A program made the position numbers and the translations under genes. A model generated the notes under the pieces. That model had not been told where the DNA came from. It saw nothing but the letters and a program-made list of their open reading frames with translations, and made no database searches. Shown piece by piece: positions 7,938 through 14,610 of a stretch of 17,508 bases of DNA (positions within the stretch are counted from its first letter, which is position 1; the number at the start of each line of letters is the position of its first letter). The DNA is from an uncultured Oscillospiraceae bacterium (GTDB taxonomy: Bacteria > Bacillota > Clostridia > Oscillospirales > Oscillospiraceae), in assembly GCA_905205085.1 (NCBI GenBank), contig CAJLCG010000041.1, positions 1-17,508 of the forward strand, read 5' to 3'.

Positions 7938-8657
7938 ATGGCAGAACAGAGTTCCCTGAATATCATTGCCCGCATCCACAGCGCCTTTCCCACCAAGTTC
8001 GGCATTCCCCGGCAGAGCGGCCTGGTGGAGGAGCTGAAAGCCACCATCGTCTTTGAGCCGGAGTACCGCAATCCCGACGCCCTGCGGGGGCTGGAGGGCT
8101 TTTCTCACCTGTGGCTCATCTGGCAGTTTTCCCAGGCGGTGCGGAAGGACTGGTCCCCCACGGTGCGCCCGCCCCGGCTGGGGGGCAACACCCGCATGGG
8201 GGTCTTCGCCACCCGTTCCCCCTTCCGGCCAAACCCCATTGGCCTGAGCTGCGTGGGGCTGGCGGGGGTGGAGCTGCACACCCCCCAGGGGCCGGTGATC
8301 CACGTCACCGGAGCCGACCTGATGGACGGCAGCCCCATCTATGACATCAAGCCCTATATTCCCTACGCCGACTGCCGTCCCCAGGCGGTGGGAGGCTTTG
8401 CCAGCGCGCCCAAGGAGGCCACCCTGGAGGTGGATATCCCCCCGGAACTGCTCGCTCAGGTGCCGGAGGAACTGCGGGAGGCACTGATCGGCGTGCTGGC
8501 CCAGGACCCACGCCCCACCTATCAGCACGACCCGGAGCGGGTGTACGGCATGGCCTTCGGAGGGCTGGAGGTGCGCTTTACGGTGGAAGAGCCGGTCCTC
8601 CATGTGCGGGAGATTACAGCAAGCAAATCAGGAGGCGAGGAGCATGGAGCTCTTTGA
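7938..8657 (+). CDS. trmO: tRNA (N6-threonylcarbamoyladenosine37-N6)-methyltransferase TrmO
   Basis: An S-adenosylmethionine-dependent enzyme of the TsaA/UPF0066 family that methylates t6A at position 37 of tRNA, 239 aa. The beta-barrel domain (about 8-140) contains FSHLWLIWQF and the signature NTRMGVFATRSPFRPNPIG (84-102), then DGSPIYDIKPYIPYAD. The C-terminal part has the conserved RPTYQHDPERVYGMAF. The length is normal for the longer bacterial form. The ATG at 7938 is preceded by AAGGAG (7926-7931) at 6 nt spacing; the frame is open further upstream but crosses the stem-loop array, which argues against an earlier start. The stop codon lies 14 nt inside the next gene, so trmO is translationally linked with the AAA+ and VWA genes. 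Confidence 0.93.
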   Translation: MAEQSSLNIIARIHSAFPTKFGIPRQSGLVEELKATIVFEPEYRNPDALRGLEGFSHLWLIWQFSQAVRKDWSPTVRPPRLGGNTRMGVFATRSPFRPNPIGLSCVGLAGVELHTPQGPVIHVTGADLMDGSPIYDIKPYIPYADCRPQAVGGFASAPKEATLEVDIPPELLAQVPEELREALIGVLAQDPRPTYQHDPERVYGMAFGGLEVRFTVEEPVLHVREITASKSGGEEHGAL

Positions 8658-9564
8658 GGAACTGGAACAGGAGGGGATAGACCGGGGGCTGCTGGAGGCC
8701 ATTCGGGCCTTTCGGGCGGAGCACCCGGTGCCCCAGGAGGCACAGGGACGGCTAATCCGGCCCAAGCTGCTGTACTACGGCCGGGAGGTATGGCAGGCCG
8801 CGGCCACCGCTCTGCTGTGCGGGGAAAACCTGCTCCTCTCCGGTCCCAAGGCCACAGGGAAAAACGTGCTGGCGGAAAATCTGGCCGCGGTCTTTGGCCG
8901 CCCCGTGTGGAACGTGTCCATGTATGTGAATATTGACGCCGCCTCCCTCATCGGGGCGGACACCCTGGAGAAGGGACAGGTGGTGTTCCGGGAGGGACCG
9001 GTGTGCCAGTGCGCACGACTGGGTGGCTTTGGAGTGCTGGACGAGGTCAATATGGCCAAAAACGAGGCTCTGGCGGTGCTCCATGCCGCCCTGGACTTCC
9101 GGCGGGTCATCGACGTGCCCGGTTACCGCCCCGTTCCCCTGGACGAGTCCGCCCGGTTTATCGGCACCATGAACTACGGCTACGCCGGAACCCGGGAGCT
9201 CAATGAGGCCCTGGTGTCCCGCTTTGCGGTGGTGGATATGCCGGTCATCGCCCAGGAGGACCTGGAAAAGCTGCTGCGCCGGGCCTTTCCTCACTTGAAA
9301 AACAAGTGGGTGGGGCAGTTTGCCGCCCTGTTCCAGGACCTGCGGGACAAGTGCCAGAGCGGGGAGATCTCCACCCGCACCCTGGACCTGCGGGGGCTGC
9401 TGGCCGCCCTGCGGCTCATCCAGCACGGGCTCAGCGCCGGGCAGGCCCTGGAGCTGGGGCTGGTGAACAAGGCCTTTGACCCCTTCGAGCGGCAGCTGGC
9501 CGCCGACGTGATCGCCGCCCGCATCCCCCGGGAGGCGGGCCGGGACCAGTTGATGGAGGGCTGA
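8644..9564 (+). CDS. MoxR-type AAA+ ATPase (AAA_5/CbbQ-NorQ-like)
   Basis: A cytoplasmic ring ATPase of 306 aa. The Walker A is GPKATGKN (67-74), ending in Asn where Thr or Ser is standard. Walker B is GVLDEVNMA with Asp133/Glu134, sensor 1 is GTMNYG with Asn177, and a probable arginine finger is Arg193 in ALVSRF. MoxR ATPases usually act with a VWA partner to insert metals or remodel protein complexes, as in NorQ/NorD, CbbQ/CbbO and CobS/CobT. The VWA partner here is the next gene, 1 nt downstream. The start (8644) has AGGAGG at 8630-8635 and overlaps trmO by 14 nt. No client operon (nitric oxide reductase, Rubisco, cobalt chelatase) is in the window, so the substrate is unknown. ATPase activity is likely but the Walker A Asn is unusual. 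Confidence 0.9.
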   Translation: MELFEELEQEGIDRGLLEAIRAFRAEHPVPQEAQGRLIRPKLLYYGREVWQAAATALLCGENLLLSGPKATGKNVLAENLAAVFGRPVWNVSMYVNIDAASLIGADTLEKGQVVFREGPVCQCARLGGFGVLDEVNMAKNEALAVLHAALDFRRVIDVPGYRPVPLDESARFIGTMNYGYAGTRELNEALVSRFAVVDMPVIAQEDLEKLLRRAFPHLKNKWVGQFAALFQDLRDKCQSGEISTRTLDLRGLLAALRLIQHGLSAGQALELGLVNKAFDPFERQLAADVIAARIPREAGRDQLMEG

Positions 9565-9565
9565 G

Positions 9566-11287
9566 ATGGACCGCCGGGAGATGGAGGCGCGCCGGGCGGA
9601 CAACCAAGTGTGGAACGGGGCGGGGGACTATCATCTGCGCCCCTGGTACCGGGCCATAGGGCCGGACGGGAACGCGCCGGTGTACCTCAATACCATCGTG
9701 GGCCTGGCCCGACGAGAGGGCTGGACCGAGATCATGGACCCTCTGCTGCGCTCCTTTGCGGGCAGCGCCCGGGGGACGCTGTACAGCGATCTGTTCTGGA
9801 TGGGGCTGGAGCGCTGCCTCACCCTGCGCTGGCAGGAGGAGCGCCCCGCCCTCCAAATGCTCCGCCGGGACTATGCCGCTCAGGCCCTGGCCCAGCTCCC
9901 CGCACCTCAGGACCGAAACGAGGGAGAGAGCCTGCGGGGGTGCTGGTGGGCACGGGCCCTCGATCAGCCCCACCGGGAGAGTGCCCGGGAGAAGGCCATG
10001 CTGGACCAGTTGGAGTTTTCGCCTACTTGGAGTGGGGACCAGGTGCGCCAGGGGGTGGAGGACCTACTGTACCAGTGGTACCGCCGACCCCGGCGCAGTA
10101 CCCTGGACCAGCTGGGCAGCAGCCGGGTGGACCGCAGCTTTTTTGCCGCCTGGCGGCCCGGCCGGAACCGGGGGGACGCCCTGCGGCGGCTCAGCGGGCC
10201 GGGAGAGAGCCAGGGCCAGGGGGGAGGCCTGCTGGGGAAAAAGCGGTTGAGCCCCTTCTGGCAGACCAAGACCCGGGAGCGGGTGCTGCGGGACTACGTA
10301 GAGGGGTGCTTTGGGGCCAGTCTGCTGCCGCCCGGGGAGTTGGCCCAGGCGGAACAGGAGCTGTGCACCGGAGACCACCGCAACTGCCGCCTCCACTTCA
10401 CCAAGGGGGAGCCCTCTGCCCGCCCGGTGAAGGGGGCCTGTGCCCGGGAGCGGGCACTGTTTCAGCTTCAGCGGGAGCGAAACCGCGCTTATTTTGCAAA
10501 AAACCAGGGCCAGTACCGCCTGGCCATGGCTCGATTGTCCCGGGCGCTGGAGAATACCCTCCTGCTCCAGCGGGAGGAGGACGACACCCCCAGCCGGTGG
10601 GGCCGCCTGAGGCCTCAGACGGCCTGGCGGGGCGCGGCCCTGGGGGAGGAGCAGATCTTTTCCCGCCGCCAGACCCGGGAGCCGGGGGAGCTGTGGGTGG
10701 ACCTGCTGCTGGACGGCTCGGCCTCCCAGAACGGCCAGCAGGAGAAGCTGGCCGCCCAGGCCTACCTCATTGCCGCCAGCCTGGGCCGGTGCCAGATCCC
10801 GGTGCGGGTGAGCTCCTTTTGCAGCGTCAGCGGCTGCACGGTGCTGCGAATCTATCGGGACTACCAGGACAAGGGGACGGACGAGAAGATTTTTGACTAT
10901 GTAGCCGCCGGGTGGAACCGGGACGGCCTGGCCCTGCGGGCCATGGGCTGGCTGCTGGGTCAAAACAAGGAGGAGGGACGGCGGCTGCTCATCGTCCTGT
11001 CCGACGCCAGCCCCAACGACGACCAAAAAATCCCCAGCAACAGCCTGCTGCACGGAAACCGGGATTACAGCGGCGTGCTGGGGGTGAAGGATGCCGCCCG
11101 GGAGGCGGCAGCGTTACGGAAAAAGGGTGTTGAGGTGGTGTGCATCTTCACCGGTGGAGAGCGGGAGCTGCCCGCTGCCCGGCAAATTTATGGCCGGGAG
11201 GTGGTGCGCCTGCCTGGAGTGTCCTTCCTGGCCCAGACGGTCAGCCGCCTTATCCAGGGCCGCCTGACCGCCGGAGACCGCTTATAA
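9566..11287 (+). CDS. CobT/NorD-like VWA-domain protein, partner of the AAA+ ATPase
   Basis: A 573-aa cytoplasmic protein with a long Arg- and Gln-rich N-terminal region (about 1-370, mostly helical in appearance, no fold I can name) and a C-terminal VWA domain (about 375-565). The metal-ion-dependent adhesion site is complete: DGSAS at 383-387, an NRDGLAL segment (Asp454) resembling the NxDGxAL of CobT/NorD proteins, and LSDASPND with Asp481. In known pairs the VWA subunit recruits the client protein to the MoxR ring. It begins 1 nt after the ATPase stop with GGAGG at 9555-9559, so the two are co-translated, and ends in a strong terminator. It is last in the trmO-ATPase-VWA operon. There are no membrane segments, which argues against the Bat-type membrane VWA proteins. 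Confidence 0.87.
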   Translation: MDRREMEARRADNQVWNGAGDYHLRPWYRAIGPDGNAPVYLNTIVGLARREGWTEIMDPLLRSFAGSARGTLYSDLFWMGLERCLTLRWQEERPALQMLRRDYAAQALAQLPAPQDRNEGESLRGCWWARALDQPHRESAREKAMLDQLEFSPTWSGDQVRQGVEDLLYQWYRRPRRSTLDQLGSSRVDRSFFAAWRPGRNRGDALRRLSGPGESQGQGGGLLGKKRLSPFWQTKTRERVLRDYVEGCFGASLLPPGELAQAEQELCTGDHRNCRLHFTKGEPSARPVKGACARERALFQLQRERNRAYFAKNQGQYRLAMARLSRALENTLLLQREEDDTPSRWGRLRPQTAWRGAALGEEQIFSRRQTREPGELWVDLLLDGSASQNGQQEKLAAQAYLIAASLGRCQIPVRVSSFCSVSGCTVLRIYRDYQDKGTDEKIFDYVAAGWNRDGLALRAMGWLLGQNKEEGRRLLIVLSDASPNDDQKIPSNSLLHGNRDYSGVLGVKDAAREAAALRKKGVEVVCIFTGGERELPAARQIYGREVVRLPGVSFLAQTVSRLIQGRLTAGDRL

Positions 11288-11323
11288 AAACAAGGCCGCC
11301 CATTTTCTGGGCGGCCTTGTTTT
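11287..11323. terminator. Bidirectional terminator between the VWA and M16 genes
   Basis: A perfect 16-bp stem (11287-11302 with 11308-11323) has a 5-nt loop. The arms end in AAAA/TTTT, and on the minus strand the T-run extends to five. It begins at the last base of the VWA stop codon and lies 13 nt beyond the M16 stop, serving both convergent genes. Confidence 0.92.
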
Positions 11324-11336
11324 GCGTTTGATTGCG

Positions 11337-12596
11337 TTAAACGGTGCCGTGTTCCAGCCAGGCGGTGTATTCCTCGCCGGAACGGACCCGGCCCACGGCG
11401 GACAGGGAGGCCCGGGGGAAGGTGAAGATCTCCTGGCTGAGGGTGCGCAGGTCCTCCCGGGTGACCTGGTCGTAAGACTCCAGCAGTTCCTCCGGCTCCC
11501 GCACCCGGCCGTAGAGCAGCATGGAGCTGCCCAGGTGGCTCATCCGGGCCTGAACCGACTCCAGCCCCATGAGGATGTTGGCCTTGGCCTGCTCCCGGGC
11601 CCGGTCCAGCTCCTCCTGGGTGGGGCCCTGGTCGGCCAGCTGGGAGACAATGGAGCGCACCGTCTCCAGGGCGGGCTCCTCCTGCTCCCGGCTCAGGCCG
11701 GTGTAGATGCCCAGAAAGCCGGTGTCGGCGTGGTCGGAGACATAGGAGTACACCGAGTAGCACAGTCCCCGCTGCTCCCGCAGCTGCTGGAACAGCCGGG
11801 AGGAGCATCCGCCTCCCAGAATGGAGTTGAGCAGCAGCAGCTGGTAGCGCCGCTCATCCAGGTAGGACAGACCGGGGAAGGCCAGGATAAGATGATTTTG
11901 CTCAATGGCCTTTTTCCGCACGGTGACGGCGCTGCGGTAGTAGGCCTGGCGGCCGGACAGGGCGGGACCCTCGGGCAGGGCGGACAGCCGCGCCACCAGG
12001 GCGTCCACATGCTGCTGGGTGAAGCTGCCCGCCAGAGACACCACCATGGCCTGGGGCCGGTAGTGGTCCTTCTGCCACTGGCGCAGCCACTCGCCGGTCA
12101 TCTTCTCCAGAGTGGAGGCCCGGCCCAGAATGGGCCGCCCCAGGGAGTCGCCCTTGTACACCGCCATGGACAGCCGCTCGGCGCACAGGTCCTCCGGGGT
12201 GTCCTCGTACATGCCGATCTCCTCCAGAATGACGCCCCGCTCCACCTCCACGTCCCGCTGGTCAAAGCGGGAGGCAAAGAGCATGTCGCACAGCAGGTCC
12301 ACCGCCCGGTCCAGATGGCTGTCCAGGCAGCGGGCATAATAACAGGTGTGCTCCTTGGTGGTGTAGGCGTTCACCTGGCCGCCGATGGCGTCCATCTCCC
12401 GGGCCAGGTCTCCGGCGGAGCGGGTGGCGGTGCCCTTAAAGGACATGTGCTCAATGAAGTGGGCGGCGCCGTTTTCCGAGGCCAGCTCGTGGCGGGAGCC
12501 CGCCCCCACAAAAAAGCCCAGAGCGGCGGAGCGCACACCGGGGATGCGCTGGGTGAGGATGCGGGCGCCATTAGGCAGTGTAATGCTTCGATACAT
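11337..12596 (-). CDS. M16-family zinc metallopeptidase (insulinase/processing-peptidase type)
   Basis: A 419-aa peptidase with no signal peptide, so probably cytoplasmic. The inverted zinc motif HFIEH (His46, Glu49, His50) is followed about 76 residues later by the third ligand in ERGVILEEI (Glu125 or Glu126). The second half has the family's LNSILGGGCSSRLFQQLREQ and RGLCYSVYSY segments. The length matches the M16B single-chain form (two roughly 200-residue halves). Related proteins degrade or process peptides. This one is not in a PQQ or bacteriocin context and its substrate is unknown. The ATG has AAAGGG (12604-12609) 7 nt upstream and a good promoter. It is divergent from the SpoIIQ-like gene. 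Confidence 0.92.
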   Translation of the reverse strand: MYRSITLPNGARILTQRIPGVRSAALGFFVGAGSRHELASENGAAHFIEHMSFKGTATRSAGDLAREMDAIGGQVNAYTTKEHTCYYARCLDSHLDRAVDLLCDMLFASRFDQRDVEVERGVILEEIGMYEDTPEDLCAERLSMAVYKGDSLGRPILGRASTLEKMTGEWLRQWQKDHYRPQAMVVSLAGSFTQQHVDALVARLSALPEGPALSGRQAYYRSAVTVRKKAIEQNHLILAFPGLSYLDERRYQLLLLNSILGGGCSSRLFQQLREQRGLCYSVYSYVSDHADTGFLGIYTGLSREQEEPALETVRSIVSQLADQGPTQEELDRAREQAKANILMGLESVQARMSHLGSSMLLYGRVREPEELLESYDQVTREDLRTLSQEIFTFPRASLSAVGRVRSGEEYTAWLEHGTV

Positions 12597-12635
12597 GATA
12601 AAACCCTTTCTTTTATGTTGGGATTCGTTTTGGAA

Positions 12636-12665
12636 AGTATACCACAGCTCCCGGCCCGCCGTCTA
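12636..12665 (-). promoter_or_regulatory. Promoter of the M16 peptidase gene
   Basis: On the minus strand TAGACG (12660-12665) is followed after 18 nt by TATACT (12636-12641, 5 of 6 matches), about 40 nt before the start codon. It shares a 143-bp divergent gap with the SpoIIQ-like promoter. Confidence 0.6.
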
Positions 12666-12690
12666 TGGAAGAAAAAGTTTTACCCCCCAG

Positions 12691-12720
12691 GTATAGGCTG
12701 GGAAAAGTCTGTCCACAATA
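12691..12720 (+). promoter_or_regulatory. Candidate sigma-F (or sigma-G) forespore promoter of the M23 gene
   Basis: GTATA (12691-12695), a 15-nt spacer and GTCCACAATA (12711-12720) fit the Bacillus sigma-F consensus GYATA then GGnnAnAnTR, with one mismatch (T for the second G). No sigma-A pair with good spacing was seen. The implied start is near 12726, giving a very short leader that just contains the ribosome site. Bacillus spoIIQ is sigma-F dependent, which agrees with the product. Confidence 0.55.
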
Positions 12721-12739
12721 GGCGTCGGAGGTGGTTTCC

Positions 12740-13468
12740 TTGAACCAAAATCGATGGAAGAAGCTGGGGGACTTTCTGCTGGGGAAAGGATTTTACATCG
12801 TCCTTTTCCTGTGCGTGGCTGCCATGGGAATTTCGGGCTACTATCTGGTGCGCTCCGTCAGCGGCGGTGAGACAGAGGATCAGGCCGTGACCGGCAACCC
12901 CACCGTGGTGCTGCCGGACAGCAGCGCACAGACGGCCCCCAAGGCGGAGAAGCCCGCAGAAAAAACTCCGGAACAGAAGTCTACTGTTCAGGAGGAGAAG
13001 GACGACCCGGAGGCCCTGCCTCAGACCCAGGCCCAGGACCAGACCACCCGGGACGTGGTGTACACCTGGCCGGTGAAGGGGGAGCTGCTGCGGGGCTTTG
13101 CGGTGGAAACCCTGTCCTATGACCAGACCATGGGAGACTGGCGCACCCACGCGGGGGTAGACATCGCCGCAGAGGTGGGGCGCAAGGTCTGGGCTGCCGG
13201 AGAGGGCACGGTGAGCGAGGTATATGAGGACCCCATGATGGGAGTCACCGTGGTGATCGAGCACCCCGACGGGGTGGTGAGCACCTACTCCAACCTGGCC
13301 GCCGACCCCCTGGTGGCGGTGGGTGACACGGTGGATACCGGCGCAGAGATCGGCGCGGTGGGCGAGACCGCCATCGCCGAGAGCGCCATGGAGCCCCACC
13401 TGCACCTGGAGATGACCAAGGAGGGGGCCGCCCTGGACCCGGTCAGCCTGCTGCCCGACCAGCTTTAA
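12740..13468 (+). CDS. SpoIIQ-like M23 (LytM) peptidase, TTG start
   Basis: A membrane-anchored murein endopeptidase of 242 aa. A basic N-terminus, one membrane segment (about 18-39), a charged Pro/Glu/Lys-rich linker (45-105) and a C-terminal LytM domain are visible. The LytM domain begins TWPVKGELLRGF and contains LSYDQTMGDWRTHAGVDI. Zinc ligands are complete: His137 and Asp141 (HAGVD) and His222 in the HLH of PHLHLEM, with His220. SpoIIQ in the forespore membrane binds mother-cell SpoIIIAH during engulfment; the clostridial type often keeps the catalytic histidines, as here. The start is the TTG at 12740, because GGAGG (12727-12731) is then 8 nt upstream; the in-frame GTG at 12731 overlaps the ribosome site itself. 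A forespore-type promoter precedes it. Other M23 anchored hydrolases remain possible, so no symbol is given. Confidence 0.85.
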   Translation: MNQNRWKKLGDFLLGKGFYIVLFLCVAAMGISGYYLVRSVSGGETEDQAVTGNPTVVLPDSSAQTAPKAEKPAEKTPEQKSTVQEEKDDPEALPQTQAQDQTTRDVVYTWPVKGELLRGFAVETLSYDQTMGDWRTHAGVDIAAEVGRKVWAAGEGTVSEVYEDPMMGVTVVIEHPDGVVSTYSNLAADPLVAVGDTVDTGAEIGAVGETAIAESAMEPHLHLEMTKEGAALDPVSLLPDQL

Positions 13469-13508
13469 CAAGAGGACCTCTATCCCAATGGATAGAGGTC
13501 CTCTTGTT
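13467..13508. terminator. Terminator between the convergent M23 and flavoprotein genes
   Basis: A perfect 19-bp stem (13467-13485 with 13490-13508) with a CAAT loop begins inside the M23 stop codon and ends 4 nt before the flavoprotein stop. The downstream tracts (TTGTTGTACTT, or TTGTTAAAG on the other strand) are only moderately T-rich, but the stem is very strong and can serve both genes. Confidence 0.85.
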
Positions 13509-13512
13509 GTAC

Positions 13513-14574
13513 TTATTGCAGCACCAAGGTGCGGCGCATATTTTCTGCAAAGTCGTCCAGTCGGCTGGCCATGTCCGGGGCCGCCATAGCCTCGCCGGGG
13601 TCGTTGGCGGTGGCCATGAGGGCAAAGCGGGGAGGCAGATAGAAGGACTTGTTCATATTCAGGGCGGAAATCACCTGCCGGGCCACCGTGTCGCAGCCCG
13701 AGTAGCCCGACACCACCAGGGCAAAGACCGCCTTGTGGTAAAACCGGGTCTGCCGGAAGAGGGCGGTGAGGCGGTTGATGCAGGCAGTGAGGTTGGCGGA
13801 GAGGGCGTCGTTGTAGTTGGGGCACAGCAGGAGCAGGGCGTCGGCAGAGCGCACGGCGGGGTAGACCTCCTCCTGCATCACGCCGCCGTAGAAGCAGCCG
13901 CCCCGCTCGCCGAAGTGGAGGCACATGGTGTAGGGGCAGCCGGCGCAGTCGGACAGGGTGCCGTTGCGCAGGCCGATCTCGGTGATGTCCCAGCTCTCCC
14001 CCAGGCGAGAACGCAGGGCGCTCCACAGGGCCATGGTGTTGGAGGTGTGGTGGCTGGAGGCGTGGAGCACCAGCAGGTTGGGCCGAACATGGCGGGCAAA
14101 GACCTCGTGCTCCAGCCGCTGGGCGGTCTCGGCCACGGCAGCCTCATAGGCTCCGGCCAGGTCGGTGCCCAGGTTTTTGGCCTGGATGCGGAAGTTGACC
14201 AGGGAGCCGGTGGCCTCCACCAGGGGACGGCCCAGCAGGGCGCAGCCCGCCCGATTCATAGCCAGGGCTAGCTCTGCCGCCGTGGATTTGGTGTAGAGCT
14301 CCCCAGGGCCGTCCACAACGAGGCCGCCGGTGCACCCCTCCAGCAGACCGGGCTCCCGGCGCAGCCGGGAGAGCATCCGGTAGTACTCCAGATTCTGCCC
14401 CGCCTCGTCCAGCGGAAGGGCAAACAAAAGCCGCTCCCCCTGGAGCTGGGAGAGGTCCTCGGCCCGGCGGATAAGCCGAATCTCCCGGCCCGCCAGCGCC
14501 TGGTCCAATATCCGGTCCAGGCGCTTCTGCTCCTCCTGCTGGGAGAGAGAGGGATAGATCACAGTCAGGGACAT
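13513..14574 (-). CDS. Two-part NAD(P)H-dependent FMN reductase-like flavoprotein
   Basis: A 353-aa protein whose C-terminal half (about 164-350) is a flavodoxin-like FMN reductase. It has the phosphate loop LHASSHHTSNT (170-180) and a cysteine segment with Cys210, Cys213, Cys218 and Cys227 (DCAGCPYTMC then GGCF). LLLLCPNYNDALSANLTACINR is the usual acceptor-loop region and VVSGYSGCD follows. The cysteine spacing (x2, x4, x8) only loosely resembles iron-sulfur flavoproteins, so a cluster is possible but not established. The N-terminal half (1-160) is soluble and I do not recognise it; it looks like a separate alpha/beta domain. The start is the ATG at 14574 with AAGGTGAG just upstream. It lies 36 nt downstream of the dehydrogenase-like gene on the same strand, so the two probably form an operon and may exchange electrons. 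Confidence 0.85.
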   Translation of the reverse strand: MSLTVIYPSLSQQEEQKRLDRILDQALAGREIRLIRRAEDLSQLQGERLLFALPLDEAGQNLEYYRMLSRLRREPGLLEGCTGGLVVDGPGELYTKSTAAELALAMNRAGCALLGRPLVEATGSLVNFRIQAKNLGTDLAGAYEAAVAETAQRLEHEVFARHVRPNLLVLHASSHHTSNTMALWSALRSRLGESWDITEIGLRNGTLSDCAGCPYTMCLHFGERGGCFYGGVMQEEVYPAVRSADALLLLCPNYNDALSANLTACINRLTALFRQTRFYHKAVFALVVSGYSGCDTVARQVISALNMNKSFYLPPRFALMATANDPGEAMAAPDMASRLDDFAENMRRTLVLQ

Positions 14575-14610
14575 ATACTCACCTTCTGAGAACAATAAGA
14601 TATGCGGAGG

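Noticed and set aside
12597..12735. A possible small gene or riboswitch in the M16/M23 divergent gap
   Set aside because: The gap is accounted for by the two divergent promoters and no folded leader or open frame with a ribosome site was found.
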